The position numbers were made by a program, and so were the translations under genes. From positions 20,157 through 84,156 of the forward strand of contig QHWT01000056.1 in the NCBI GenBank assembly GCA_003222675.1: 64,000 nucleotides of DNA, given 5' to 3'. Source of the DNA: Acidobacteriota bacterium. Its GTDB lineage: Bacteria > Acidobacteriota > Vicinamibacteria > Vicinamibacterales > 2-12-FULL-66-21. Shown here piece by piece: positions 1 to 9,906 of this stretch. Each line of letters starts with the position of its first letter. The first letter of the stretch is position 1. The notes beneath the pieces were generated by a model. That model did not search any database. It was given only the letters and a program-made list of their open reading frames with translations, and had not been told where the DNA came from.

Positions 1-120
1 GCGTCCTTCGTACGTGCCGTCATCCCAGCGCACTGAATCCAATTCGATGAGATCAATCTCGCGCGGCGTCCAGATTCCCGCCGGCGTGAACTCGTTGGCA
101 ACCCCAGATGTCAGATTCAT
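1..120 (-). CDS. Partial protein of unknown function, cut by left edge
   Basis: The first 120 bases read on the minus strand as a clean open frame that runs off the left edge. It begins at an ATG (118-120), and its composition looks coding, with a segment reading EFTPAGIWTPREIDLIELDS. I do not recognise the family. The ATG is only the first one in this frame near the edge, and the true start could lie further upstream. Too little is present to assign a function. Confidence 0.4.
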   Translation of the reverse strand, partial: MNLTSGVANEFTPAGIWTPREIDLIELDSVRWDDGTYEGR

Positions 121-535
121 AAGGCGTGATGGACGGCGCTCAACCGTCGTGCACGGTGGCTGATTCAATTCCTACGGACTCACGATACGCCTTCACTGAC
201 GCCGCAGGGATGATCTGGCCAGGTCCGGGTCATTCATAGGCACTGGGCGACTGCACAGGAGAAAATCGACGTGGGTCTCTACGATGTTGCCGTGCGTGAC
301 GCCTTGACGTCGTTTGCGCTTTCGCCCGTCTGGCCGACATGCGCGAGGAAGCGCCGGCATACGGATTCAGCAGCGTCGCGGAGCGGCCGCATCGACAGCT
401 GACAGCGTGATGTGACATTAGGTCTTGGTGGCAAGAACGATCTCGTCCGCGGTTGAGCGAAATGCCAAGACGCGCGCGGGGTGAATCCAAGAAAACTTCT
501 TAGCTGCTGTACCTGCGGATGATGCTACCGCTCCG
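121..535. other. Intergenic stretch, no gene seen
   Basis: About 415 bases with no supported coding frame. Open frames here are short and arginine-rich, as expected by chance in high-GC DNA. It separates the partial gene at the left edge from the stop codon of a truncated permease. Confidence 0.5.
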
Positions 536-1921
536 CTATTCATGCTGCAGGGCAAGTATTGGATCGATATGCGACGTGCGCCGGGCGGGCACAAAACACG
601 CGAGGGCTGCTACCGCCAGCAGAACGAGGGATACCAAGGCAACAGCTGGGAGATAGTCTGGCTGGAAGCCGTAGAACAGCGCGGTCATCATGCGCGCTGC
701 GATGGCCGCCAGCGCCAAACCAATAGCGAGGCCGGCGAGCGTCAACGCCATGCCACGTCTACCGAAAGAGAGCAAGATGTCGTTGGACGTCGCGCCCAAT
801 GCCATACGCACTCCGATTTCGTTGGTGCGTTGCGTCACCGCGTAGGAGAGGACGCCGTACAAGCCGAGCGCCGCGAGGAACAGCGCGAGCAGCGCGAACG
901 CGCTCAAAAGCGCGGTACTCTGCGATGGCGTGGCCAGCTGGCGAGCCATAATCGCCTCGACGGTTTGCAGCCGCGCGATCGGCTGGTTCTTATCGACAGA
1001 CCAGATCGCCTGCCGAACCGTCGCAACGATCGACTCCGGCTCACCGACGTGCGAACCGCTCGCCTCGTCCATGACCTGGTCGGCTTGTTCGTGCAGGCGA
1101 TACACCGCGGGCCTCAACCCTTCTTCCATGCCCACCTCACGAATCTCCTTCACGACGCCGACGATCGTGTACCAGTACCCCTTTTCGTTCAGCTGTCCGT
1201 ACTTGAATCGTGCATCAATCGCTGAACGTCCGGGATAGTTGCGATTCGCAAAGGATTCGTTGACGATCGCCACCGGCGATTCCGAACGCCGGTCGGATAT
1301 CTCGAAGAAGCGCCCTTCGCGCAGCCGCGCGCCGATCGTTGGGAAGTAATCGCGAGTCACGATGCGCAAGAGCGCGACCTGCTCGGGGATACGGTCCTTC
1401 GACTGACCGGCGAGCAAATAAAATGTCGCGTGAGTATTGTTTACCGTCAGTGGCATTTGCGAAGTCGCGCCGGCGTTTACGACGCCGGGAATTGCGCGAA
1501 TCTTTTCCAACTCCGCGTTGACGAAGGCCACGCGCCTGTCGAAGTCCTGATAGCGGAACAGCGGAGTCTCAAAGGTCAGCAGCTTTTCGCTCCGCATGCC
1601 GAGATCGGTATTCCGAAGATGTTGAAAGGTGTGCAGCAGCAGGCCGCCACTCGTCAGCAGCACCACGGCGAAGGCCGTCTCGATGACGATGAGCGAATGC
1701 TGGAACCAGTGGCTGCGCCTGCCAACGGTGCCGCGCCCTGCTTCGCGCAGCCCGTCCTGCGGGGCGAGTCGCGACCCGCGCAGCGCGGGCGCAAGTCCGA
1801 ACGTCAATGCGGCGGCAATGGCTGCGCCAGCGGAGAACGCGAGCACGCGCCAGTCGAGCGCCAGCCGCACTGTGCCCATCGTTTCCGGCACAAGCATCTC
1901 GAGAAATCGCATCACGGCACG
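536..1921 (-). pseudogene. ADOP permease, C-terminal half only
   Basis: The translation matches the second half of an ADOP-type FtsX/MacB-like permease. In order it has a membrane segment (SAGAAIAAALTFGLAPALRG), a second one with IETAFAVVLLTSGGLLLH, a MacB-type periplasmic domain, and the final FtsX block with GLYGVLSYAVTQRTNEIGVR and a tail ending PARRTSHIDPILALQHE. The first half (TM1, first periplasmic domain and first FtsX core) is missing. Homology starts abruptly near 1921, and the frame upstream of that point reads as arginine-rich noise until it overlaps the next gene. A full copy is about 800 residues, so this is a decayed remnant. Confidence 0.85.
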
Positions 1922-2120
1922 GCGAGCGCGAGTGGTCGGGAAGAGGGCGTGGCGCCTCTTGCGGATCAGTCGACATGGCGACCTCCTTTCATCGAAGCGC
2001 CCGGTGTCCGCACATCGGGCTGAAAGAAGGTTCGCGAGACTTGGTGAGGACAGGTGGGCTTCTACCCTTTCCGCGGACCGGATGCGTCCTTGTACGCGAC
2101 GCCAGGGTAATCCGATCAAT

Positions 2121-2804
2121 TCAGCCAGACGTTTGTTTCTGCAGCCTGAAGCGCAATGTGATTGTCTGAGGATACCCATTCTGGCCGTCCACGATTGCTG
2201 CGTGCGAAGCGACCGATGGTACGTACCCAGGTTTCGATGCCCGTAGCCTGAATGGCACGCCCATTCCGACGTGTTCGATAAAGCAATAGCCGTTGACGCG
2301 AGTCTGATTGGATCTTCCCGTGTCAAGCCCGCCGTCAATTATCTCGACCCGCGCATCCGCAACGGGCGTTGCGCCGTCCGCTTCGCTGACGAAACCCACG
2401 AGATAGGGCGCAAGAACGATCACCTGCGCAGCGGGATCAACGGCGTTCGTGTGTGGTGCGACCACATGCGCGGCGGGCGCTCGGACGTGAATGGCGATAT
2501 TGCCGCGGCTTACCGGAACAATGCGGCCGCCCGCCGCGATCACGGCAACCGAACTCGCGGTCAGGCCATCCGACAGGTTCGAGTCAGCGACCATCCACGT
2601 CGCTGAATTGGTGACGTCGATGTCTGCCTAACCCAGAGACCGCATCGCTACAGTGCAGTGGACTTCGACTTGAACGGGCACGCAGACGGGCGTGCGCAAA
2701 CCGGTCGAACGGCCACGCGGTGCGTACGTCGGCTGCGTTGGCACGGGTTCACCGCATGCCGCCGACGCAATCAGCAGTACGAGCAAGATTCGCAACGTTC
2801 GCAT
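2121..2804 (-). pseudogene. Lipoprotein with Ig-like and carboxypeptidase-regulatory-like domains, interrupted by in-frame amber
   Basis: The start at 2804 gives a lipoprotein signal (MRTLRILLVLLIASAAC, lipobox ASAAC). It is followed by a segment with the BIG2/Ig-like pattern (DVTNSATW, then a later ISxG-type strand) and a carboxypeptidase-regulatory-like beta-sandwich (VSEADGATPVADARVEI, then FRLRASKPGY). A TAG at 2628-2630 interrupts the frame about 58 codons in. Reading continues in the same frame directly after it, so this is a nonsense change and not a frameshift. TAG could come from CAG (Gln) by one transition. Total length is 227 codons plus stop. The downstream part could still be translated from ATG 2594 but would lack the export signal. 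Confidence 0.75.
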
Positions 2805-3317
2805 CGGTACGACAGAGTCAACATCGCCGATGCACAATAAACAACGGATCGCATTCCGAGAATCGGTCGCGAACAACGCCGCAATGTCTACGAATGTCGC
2901 TCGACAAGGTAACTAGCGTTGATGGCGCTCGCGACGGTGGCCGTTCGAATTCGTCAGCATGCGCGACACTTCCACGCGCACGCTGTCGTTCGTCGGCGTC
3001 ATCGGGCCTGTCGACGTCCGGCGCGCCGGGCAGAATACTGCCACGCGAACCGCAGTGGCGTCGTCACGGTCTGACCGATGCCGCTTTGCAGCTCGGTCGT
3101 GCGCAAGCCGTTGGCGTAGCCTTCCAGTATCTTGGTGATGAAGTAACCGGGCGACGCAAGCTCGACCGACAGGCCGACGAGGGGTTGAGCGGCGGGTCGT
3201 GTCCGTGCGCGTTTCCCCAAGCGCTAATCGAAAACGCGGCAGAATCTCACGATAACGTGCAGACCGGCACGAGCAGGAATACATCTTCCTTTGGAGCCGT
3301 GCTAGCATCCCGTCATC
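2805..3317. other. Intergenic region, possible decayed coding sequence on the minus strand
   Basis: No intact gene is seen over about 510 bases. A short minus-strand stretch around 3000-3220 reads VELASPGYFITKILEGYANG, which has less arginine bias than the usual chance frames and may be a relic of a gene I cannot name. Nothing else is supported. Confidence 0.35.
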
Positions 3318-3866
3318 ATGACTCGGACGATCGTATTCGCCTCGTGTCTGGCGGCCGGGTTGTCAATTGTGATGACAGCCGCACAGCAGGATCCAACACT
3401 CCTGCGATCGAAGCTGCAGATTACAAGCGCTGCCTTTGGTCCGAACGAACGCATCCCGTCGAAATACACCTGCGATGGGCAGAACGTTAACCCACCGCTG
3501 ACGTTCGCATCGATTCCACCGAATGCGGAGAGCCTCGTCCTCATTGTCGACGACCCGGACGTGCCCAAGAACCTGATGCCTTCGGGTGTGTTCGATCATT
3601 GGCTGATTTGGGATCTGCCTGTCGATAGCCATGGGATCTCTGAAGGCGCACTCGAAGCGAAAAAGGGTCTCAATGGAAAGGGGCATGGATACACAGGTCC
3701 GTGTCCGCCCGACGGCGAACATCGTTACTTCTTCAAGTTGTACGCGCTCGATACCAAGTTCACCGGGAAGACCATCTCGAACAAACACGATCTCGAAACG
3801 GCGATGAAAGGGCACGTTCTCGACCACGCGGAGCTCATGGGACGATACGCGCGGACCGCTCGCTGA
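3318..3866 (+). CDS. YbhB/YbcL family Raf-kinase-inhibitor-like (PEBP) protein, exported
   Basis: 182 residues with a signal peptide (about residues 1-22, cleavage after MTAAQ). The PEBP/YbhB fold follows: FGPNERIPSKYTCDGQNVNP, then LVLIVDDPDVP, then FDHWLIWDLP, then GYTGPCPPDGEHRYFFKLYALD. This is the usual motif order, with the conserved DPDxP and GxxGPxPP-HRY ligand-site segments. Length is normal for bacterial YbhB proteins plus a leader. The physiological role of this family in bacteria is not well defined, and the protein is predicted to be periplasmic. It stands alone between decayed genes, and I see no operon partner. Confidence 0.93.
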   Translation: MTRTIVFASCLAAGLSIVMTAAQQDPTLLRSKLQITSAAFGPNERIPSKYTCDGQNVNPPLTFASIPPNAESLVLIVDDPDVPKNLMPSGVFDHWLIWDLPVDSHGISEGALEAKKGLNGKGHGYTGPCPPDGEHRYFFKLYALDTKFTGKTISNKHDLETAMKGHVLDHAELMGRYARTAR

Positions 3867-4084
3867 CAAGTCGACTGCTGGTTTCGTCAACGTGTTGCCC
3901 CCGCCGCGTGTCGCGCCGGAGCGTGGCTGGTAGGTTTTTCGCGGAGATATCGTCAGATTCCCGCGGACTGGATGTTGGTGCTGACACTTGTGGCGGCGAC
4001 CGCTGTGTTCCTGATCATGTAGCTGGGCGACCCGCGAATCCCCAGCGCATTCCTGATGCGCGGCCCGTCCTCTGGATATGGGAC

Positions 4085-4465
4085 GTGAACGCCCGCTGGT
4101 GGGACGACCAGATCGGTGACGGCAACGATTTCCAGACGCTGCTGATCGAGCCTCCCACCGAACGCCTCCTGGATGTCCCTGCGGGCGACACGATCCTGGA
4201 TGCCGCATGCGGCGCAGGACGATTCGCCAGGCGGATGGCGGAACTCGGGGCGCGTGTGGTCGCGTTCGACCACAGCGCGGAATTCATCGCGCGCGCTCGC
4301 GAGCGCACGTCCAGCGATGCAGCAGTCGAGTACCACGTCGTTGACGCCGCCAATGCAGAGGCTGTCCTATCCCCTGGATCGAAACGATTCAACAAGGCCG
4401 TTTGCACCATGGCCATCATGGACATGCCCGAAATCGGCACGCTGTTCAAGCTCCTCCCGAGTTGA
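4085..4465 (+). pseudogene. Class I SAM methyltransferase, truncated at both ends
   Basis: The frame carries a clear SAM-binding motif I (ILDAACGAGRFARRMAELGA), followed by VVAFDHSAEFIARARERT and VCTMAIMDMP, as in ubiquinone/tocopherol-type class I methyltransferases. The recognisable N-terminal motif (WDVNARWWDDQIGDGNDF) begins just at a GTG (4085), with no good start before it. The frame stops at 4463-4465 right after LFKLLPS, before the post-motif strands (normally LLxPGGxxV). Half the catalytic domain is therefore missing. A tyrosine recombinase remnant follows within 20 bases. The remains are most likely not functional. Confidence 0.8.
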
Positions 4466-4481
4466 TGTTGCATAGATTTCC

Positions 4482-4958
4482 AAGGTCCGCCGAATCGGTA
4501 TCCGGCTGGGGAATTGGCTCACTATCGAACAAGGCCGGCGTCTGCTTCACGAAGACGAACCGGTGACGCTCCGCGGCCTGCGCAACCGCGCGATGCTGGC
4601 GATGCTGATCGGCTGCGGACTTCGATGCGGGGAGCTATTCGACCTCACGGTCGAATCACTGCAGCAGCGCGAGGAAGATTGGGTGATCGCGGACCTCGTG
4701 GGCAAAGGGGGCACGTGCGCACCGTTCCCGTTCCGGCATGGGTTAAGGCGAGTGTGGACGCGTGGACGATGGTGGACGGCATTCAGCACGGACGCGTGTT
4801 CCGGTCCATCAACAAAGCCGGCCGAGTGTGGGACGATGGTATGACGCCCAAGGTGATCTGCGAAGTCGTCAAGGCTGCCGCCGCCAGGGCTCGGATTGAG
4901 AAGCTGGCACCTGCGCCGCACGTGCGCCCGGTTGTGCCATCTGGCCGGCGGCGAGCTT
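4482..4958 (+). pseudogene. Tyrosine recombinase (phage/integron-type integrase) remnant with two frame changes
   Basis: Three pieces form one catalytic domain. 4482 to about 4713 reads RNRAMLAMLIGCGLRCGELF with the Arg-I box. About 4714-4905, shifted by one base, reads TVPVPAWVKASVDAW and FRSINKAGRVW. From 4908, back in the first frame, it reads HLRRTCARLCHLAGGELE, the HxLRR box. The first shift falls next to a G run (GKGG) and fits a one-base deletion. Both the N-terminal core-binding domain and the C-terminal tyrosine are absent. It abuts the broken methyltransferase, which suggests an old integration or deletion event at this site. Confidence 0.8.
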
Positions 4959-4978
4959 GAGCGCGCGAAAACCAGTGA

Positions 4979-5920
4979 TCAGAATCGGAAGAAGTCGCGA
5001 GCCAATGCCGTCACGTCTTGCCAGTAGGCTGCGAGGCGATTCGCGACCGTATCCGGCTTTGTCATATCGAAGCGACCGAGCAGGCGTGGCAGCGCGGGAC
5101 GATATCCCGCAGGAACATCGAAGAGCGACTTGTCGAGAACAGCCTCCGAGAACTCGATCAGCTTCACTCTGGTCGTGATCGGCGGCTCGTGTTCGCCGCG
5201 GCGGCGCGTCGTTTCCTCGATTGGGAACCCGCGTCGCCCGGCGCCGCGAAATTCCACGTTCATGCGGTCGGGCGCCTGACCCGGGCGCACGACGGAACCG
5301 ATCAAGAAAGCCTGCCCGTCGCCGGCATCCCAGCACCCAGCGGGCGGGAGATCGATATGCCAACCATCCTCGACGGATTCACTGGGGCGCGTATTCGCGC
5401 CAGGGCTGGAATCCGTCGTGATGGTTTCGATGACGTGTCGGGCCGAATACGAACCCACCTGGCGGCGTTCGCCGGTGTCCACGGTATTGACGGTGATCTT
5501 CACGTCCGCGCCGGCAGCGGGCGGCTCGGGTCTCTCCCGCCACCGCCACCGTGAACGCACCCAGTAAACATCGCTGCCGATGAAGTCGAGCGGCGACCAG
5601 CCGTAGAGCCGCGCCTCGTGATTCAGTTCCAGGGTGCGTCGCTCGTCACACCGGGTGATTGTGGCATGCCGCACCGTTCTCTGGGCCGGCAAGGCCGACG
5701 GAAACTGCAGGTACAGCTCTCTTCGCTGCCACGCGCCTTTGAAATAGAGGGTGTTGGTCTGAACGGTCGACTGAGGAAGATCAATCGTCTCGCGCGTCTT
5801 GATTGTCAGATCCGGGACGTTTGGAACGACGAACTTGGGATAGCCTCCGTCCGCTCCCGCGTATATGCCGGCGGCAGCCAATACGAAGGCAACGAAGGAC
5901 GGCATCCACGCGTGTGGCAT
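4979..5920 (-). CDS. Exported protein of unknown function
   Basis: 313 residues beginning with a hydrophobic leader (about residues 5-22, FVAFVLAAAGIYAGADG), so it is probably periplasmic or secreted. The rest is soluble and beta-rich, with the segments TIKTRETIDLPQSTVQTNTLYFKG, given here in two parts as TIKTRETIDLPQSTV and QTNTLYFKG, and SARHVIETITTD. These are reminiscent of DUF4412-like outer-surface proteins in which a short peptide measures oxidation or iron state, but I cannot confirm that. The C-terminal half contains a predicted strand (VKLIEFSEAVLDKSLFDVP). No operon partner is visible. Its stop codon lies just beyond the recombinase remnant on the other strand. Confidence 0.7.
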   Translation of the reverse strand: MPHAWMPSFVAFVLAAAGIYAGADGGYPKFVVPNVPDLTIKTRETIDLPQSTVQTNTLYFKGAWQRRELYLQFPSALPAQRTVRHATITRCDERRTLELNHEARLYGWSPLDFIGSDVYWVRSRWRWRERPEPPAAGADVKITVNTVDTGERRQVGSYSARHVIETITTDSSPGANTRPSESVEDGWHIDLPPAGCWDAGDGQAFLIGSVVRPGQAPDRMNVEFRGAGRRGFPIEETTRRRGEHEPPITTRVKLIEFSEAVLDKSLFDVPAGYRPALPRLLGRFDMTKPDTVANRLAAYWQDVTALARDFFRF

Positions 5921-6008
5921 TGGTCCTGTGTGTGAATTCTCGTGGATTAGCCTACCACGGCGTCAGATCCGGCGTCGCTCGCCCTTGCCATTCGCGAGGC
6001 GGTTTCAC

Positions 6009-6473
6009 AGGACTGATGCGGCTCTTCCCACGATCGACATGCAGACCGAGCGACAGCAGATCGCCGACACGATCGCAAAGCCGCGCGCGTTCGCACTCCT
6101 GACGACAGTCTCGGGAATCATCGGACTTCTCCTGGCTTGCGTCGGCGTTTACGGTATCGTTTCCCAGGATGCGGTGCGGCGGACACACGAGATCGGAGTC
6201 CGAATGGCCCTCGGCGCAGGTCGCGCCCAGGTCCTTCGCCTCGTGATGCGCCAGACGATGATCGTCGCGATCGTTGGCGCAGCCATTGGATTTGGCCTGG
6301 CGATGGCCGCCTCGCGGCTCATCGCCGGATCGCTGTTCGCAATCCCGGCGAACGATCCGCTGGCGATTGGGTCAGCACTTGCTGTCCTGCTGGCCGTCGC
6401 ATTCGCTGCCGCGTATGTGCCCGCACGTCGGGCGACCGAGCTCGATCCGACGCAAGCGCTCAGATATGAATGA
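6009..6473 (+). pseudogene. ADOP permease, C-terminal fossil
   Basis: Only the last about 150 residues of an ADOP permease remain: QIADTIAKPRAFALLTTVSG, then CVGVYGIVSQDAVRRTHEIG, then the final FtsX membrane segments, ending PARRATELDPTQALRYE. Homology begins abruptly near 6009, and no start codon or upstream permease sequence precedes it. It is on the opposite strand to its neighbours, and is a decayed copy unrelated to the intact permease at 6706. Confidence 0.85.
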
Positions 6474-6705
6474 CTCCCGCGTGATCCGCCATTTGATACG
6501 CCAGCACTCAGGCGGCTGTGGCAGATGCTCGAGTTCGTGCCGGAAAGTGCCGATCGAGTTCCAACACGCGAAGGTTAGTCACCACATAACTCGTTGTACC
6601 CGCTGATCCTCCCGATCTCGGGAGCATCCGGCTTGAACACTCTCCTCGAGTGTTCGGGGCTTCTGCCTGGCCAAGCGGTCTTCGTCCGCGAAGCGTCTCG
6701 CCGGT

Positions 6706-9153
6706 TCACTCCGCCCTCAACGTCTCGACAGGATCGACCGCCACGGCGCGACGCGCCGGCAGGTAGCTGGCCAGCGCGGCCGCCGCCGCGAGCACGAGTG
6801 TCATGACGGCGAACGTGATCGGATCAAGCGGGCCGGTACCAAACAGGAGCGATCGCATCAAGCATGAAAAGGCCGCCGCGCTGGCGAGGCCGAGCGCCAC
6901 TCCGACGGCGCCCAAGACGAGCCCTCGCCGTACGAACAACCGTCGGATGTCGCTTGACTGTGCTCCGAGCGCCAGCCGAATCCCGATTTCGCCCCGCCGC
7001 TGTGAAACGCCGTACGAGATCACACCGTAAATGCCCAAAACCCCCAATAGCAGCGCCATGGTTCCGGCAATCGCCAGCATCACCAGGGTGAAGGACGTTC
7101 GAGCCATCGACTGGTGGTACACCTCGTCGAGCGTGCGCACCTGCGCGAGCGGCAGCGTGGCGCTGACCGACCACACCGCTTCGCTGACCTGATTGAGCAG
7201 AGCCTGCGTGCCGGCGCGTTCGCTGCGGATCGCGATGCTGACCCGGCGGGACTGATATCCGGACATGCTCAGGAGCCGGTCGTCGGGTTGCGCCGGCCAG
7301 TAGACGGTTGTCGGCGCCGGTTGCTGAACCCCGTCGTCGTGAACGTCGCCGGCCACGCCGACGATCTCTCGCCATGGTGATTGTCTGTCGTAGTACTCGC
7401 GAATCCGCCGTCTCAGCGCAGCGGTCGGAGATCCCCACAGCTCGCGCGCCAGATTCTGCGAGACGATTGCGACGTCGCGCATGTCATGCAAATCCGCCCA
7501 CGTCAAGTCGCGTCCCGCAACGAGCGGGGTTCCCAGCGTGCGGAACACGCCGGGCGAGATGACCTTGATCTGCCGGTTGGGTGGCGTCCGACCGTCGTCC
7601 GCTTTGCCTTCAACAGCGAGGGCGGCGCTGCTGCGATCACTCCCCATCGGCAACCGCGTCGTGAACGCCACCGATTCGACGCCGGGGATGGCGGCGATTT
7701 TGTCCAGAATCGCGTGCTGCATGCGCGTGACGCGCTGCGCGTCCGTCACTATGCTCACGGGAATCGAGATGCTCAACGTCTGCACGCGCTCGGGCTGCCC
7801 AAAACCAGGATCGATGCTGTGAAGCGCCCGGAAACTGCGGATCATCAGACCCGCGCTGACCAGCAGTACCAACGCAAGCGCCACTTGGACGACCACCAGC
7901 GCCTGCTGGGACCTCTGGCGCTCGGGCGTGGCGCTGAGGCCGCGGCCCGCTCCGACGGTTTCTGCAATTCGGGGACGGGCATACTTCAGGATCGGGATAA
8001 GGCTGAAGAGGAGGCCTGACAACAGAGATATCGCGAGCGCAAAACCGAGGACCAGAGGGTCGATCGAGATTTCCGACAGCCTCGGGAGGTTCGAGGGTGC
8101 AATCGCCACCAGGATGCGCAGACCGCCGAAGGCGAGTGCCAACCCCAGTGCCCCGCCCAACAGCGCGAGGACGACGCTTTCGACGAGCAACTGCCGCGCG
8201 AGCCGACTCCAGTGCGCGCCGAGGGCTGCCCGAATCGCAAACTCCTGCCGGCGCGCGTCCGCTCGTACCAGCAGCAGGTTGGCGACGTTGGCGCACGCCA
8301 TGAGCAGGACGGTGCCAATTGCCGCGATCAATACCCAGAGCGTCGTACCCACGTCTCCGATGACGTCCTGCTCGAGAGGCCGCAGCGCCGGCGCCCACCG
8401 ATTTCGGATCGCCGGTGTCACTCCGGCGTTTTCAAACCACACGTGGAGTACGCGAGCAGCGTCGGCGTTGCCTTGCGCCAGCGTCACGTCGGATTTTAGC
8501 CTCGCCACGCCAAGCAGCCGGAATGAAGGTATCGGCGCGCCTTGGTCGATCCGCAGCGGCAAGACGACATCGAACTCATCGCTGAAGCGGAAGTGCGCGG
8601 GCATCACGCCGATGATTTGATGAGGACGGCCATTGATGGTGAGCGCCCGCTCCAGAACGGCGCGGTCGCCGCCGAACTTCCGATGCCAGTAACCGTTGGC
8701 TAGCATCACCGCGTCCGGTGCCCCAGGCGTATCGTCCGCCTTCGAAAACCAGCGCCCGATTTCGGGGCGCACGCCGAACGTGGTCAGAACGCCCCGGCTC
8801 GCGGTCAACGTGCGCACCTCCTCCGGGTCGCCCTGGCCGGTGATCGTCGCCGTTTCTCCCGGACTCCAGACGCCCACGTCTTGGAACGCCCGCGTGTTGT
8901 CGACGTAGGTCAGGTAGATCGCATCGGAGAAGTACGGTTGCTCGATGCCACCAATCGAGTGGACGATGCGGACGAGCGCGTCGGGATCGGGATACGGCAA
9001 CGGCTTGATGAGCACGCCGTTCACAACGGTGAAGATTGCGGTGGTTGCGCCAATGCCGAGCCCCAGCATCAGGACAGCCGCGCTGGCGAAGGCGCGCTGC
9101 TTTCGTAACGTGCGCGCCGCATGACGCATGTCTTGGCTGAGATCGCGGAGCAT
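6706..9153 (-). CDS. ADOP family duplicated permease (no prefix domain)
   Basis: 815 residues, full length. ADOP proteins are fusions of two FtsX/MacB-like permease units and lack a dedicated ATPase gene next to them. In order: TM1 with GLGIGATTAIFTVVNG (about 31-46), the first MacB periplasmic domain, FtsX core 1 with MACANVANLLLVRADARRQE (about 290-310), TM and linker with VVVQVALALVLLVSAGL (about 427-443), the second periplasmic domain, and FtsX core 2 with IYGVISYGVSQRRGEIGIR. It ends PARRAVAVDPVETLRAE. The substrate cannot be told from sequence. No PadR gene is adjacent, and the 360 bases upstream hold no regulator. Confidence 0.93.
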   Translation of the reverse strand: MLRDLSQDMRHAARTLRKQRAFASAAVLMLGLGIGATTAIFTVVNGVLIKPLPYPDPDALVRIVHSIGGIEQPYFSDAIYLTYVDNTRAFQDVGVWSPGETATITGQGDPEEVRTLTASRGVLTTFGVRPEIGRWFSKADDTPGAPDAVMLANGYWHRKFGGDRAVLERALTINGRPHQIIGVMPAHFRFSDEFDVVLPLRIDQGAPIPSFRLLGVARLKSDVTLAQGNADAARVLHVWFENAGVTPAIRNRWAPALRPLEQDVIGDVGTTLWVLIAAIGTVLLMACANVANLLLVRADARRQEFAIRAALGAHWSRLARQLLVESVVLALLGGALGLALAFGGLRILVAIAPSNLPRLSEISIDPLVLGFALAISLLSGLLFSLIPILKYARPRIAETVGAGRGLSATPERQRSQQALVVVQVALALVLLVSAGLMIRSFRALHSIDPGFGQPERVQTLSISIPVSIVTDAQRVTRMQHAILDKIAAIPGVESVAFTTRLPMGSDRSSAALAVEGKADDGRTPPNRQIKVISPGVFRTLGTPLVAGRDLTWADLHDMRDVAIVSQNLARELWGSPTAALRRRIREYYDRQSPWREIVGVAGDVHDDGVQQPAPTTVYWPAQPDDRLLSMSGYQSRRVSIAIRSERAGTQALLNQVSEAVWSVSATLPLAQVRTLDEVYHQSMARTSFTLVMLAIAGTMALLLGVLGIYGVISYGVSQRRGEIGIRLALGAQSSDIRRLFVRRGLVLGAVGVALGLASAAAFSCLMRSLLFGTGPLDPITFAVMTLVLAAAAALASYLPARRAVAVDPVETLRAE

Positions 9154-9466
9154 TTTTGTGATTTCTGATCAGGCTCCTGGGGAGGTGCTGGCGCGCTGCC
9201 CGACGGAGCGATCACATGTAGTTCACCAGACCATCCTGAACGAGCGACTGATGGATGCAACGTCAGCGGTGGCTGGCGCCGGCTGCATATGTTAAGGACA
9301 TCTGAATTGTCCGGCAAGCACCGCACCACTTCCAGCCGACCAAGTGGGAAGTCATTAACCCTCGTGTGACATGGCTCGATGAGAACTCGGCCATCGTTTC
9401 ATATGCGTCCACGCGTCTCCCGCGTGTCGCTTCAATGTGCGCGAACGCGGTGCGATGTCGTCGGGC
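9154..9466. other. Intergenic region between divergent permease and BlaI genes
   Basis: No coding frame is supported over about 310 bases. The right end contains the promoter of the BlaI-type gene (separate entry). The promoter of the leftward permease should lie near 9160-9230, but I did not find a convincing pair of boxes. Confidence 0.5.
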
Positions 9467-9495
9467 TTGACATGCCACAGGCGTAGCAGTAGGCT
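9467..9495 (+). promoter_or_regulatory. Sigma70-like promoter of the BlaI/BlaR-type operon
   Basis: TTGACA (9467-9472), a 17-base spacer, and TAGGCT (9490-9495), 18 bases before the ATG of the BlaI-family gene. The match to the -35 consensus is perfect. A small hairpin GCAG-TAGG-CTGC overlaps the -10 box and could be part of a repressor site, since BlaI-type repressors usually bind their own promoter. I do not see the classical TACA-TGTA operator. Confidence 0.6.
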
Positions 9496-9513
9496 GCCAC
9501 GCTTGTAGCACAT

Positions 9514-9906
9514 ATGGCCAGGGCGCCACTCGAGAGGCTGACCCGTCGCGAGCGCGAAATCATGAACGTCCTGTTCGCGCTCGACAACCGCGCGTCGGCC
9601 GAGGACGTACGCGCGCGACTGACCAATTCGCCCAGCTACTCAGCGGTCCGGACCATGCTCACGCGGCTGGAACAGAAGGGTTATCTCCGACACTCGCAGG
9701 AGGGCGTCCGATACGTTTACTCGGCGACGACGTCGCAGGCCGCCGCCAGGCGTGCCGCGCTTGGGCAGTATCTCCGGACCTTCTTTGGTGGATCCCGCAG
9801 TCGGATGCTGACGGCGCTTCTTCGACAGGAAGACTGGACGGAGCATGAGCTCGAGGAGCTTGAGTCGGAAATTGAGCGGATTCGCGGGGAAAGGAAGCAG
9901 TCATGA
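9514..9906 (+). CDS. BlaI/MecI/CopY family transcriptional repressor
   Basis: 130 residues, typical family length. The N-terminal winged helix is clear (LTRREREIMNVLFALD, then AEDVRARLTNSPSYSAVRTM, then LTRLEQKGYLRHS). A dimerisation C-terminus rich in acidic residues follows (EHELEELESEIERIRGE). In known systems a membrane metalloprotease (BlaR1/MecR1) cleaves the repressor to relieve repression. Here the next gene is such a protease, and its ATG overlaps this stop codon (ATGA), so the two are translationally coupled. No beta-lactamase gene is next to the pair. Confidence 0.95.
   Translation: MARAPLERLTRREREIMNVLFALDNRASAEDVRARLTNSPSYSAVRTMLTRLEQKGYLRHSQEGVRYVYSATTSQAAARRAALGQYLRTFFGGSRSRMLTALLRQEDWTEHELEELESEIERIRGERKQS

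Noticed and set aside
536..2338. A 600-codon frame taken as one intact permease
   Set aside because: Only the part below about 1921 is permease-like. The first about 140 codons are noise and overlap the lipoprotein gene.
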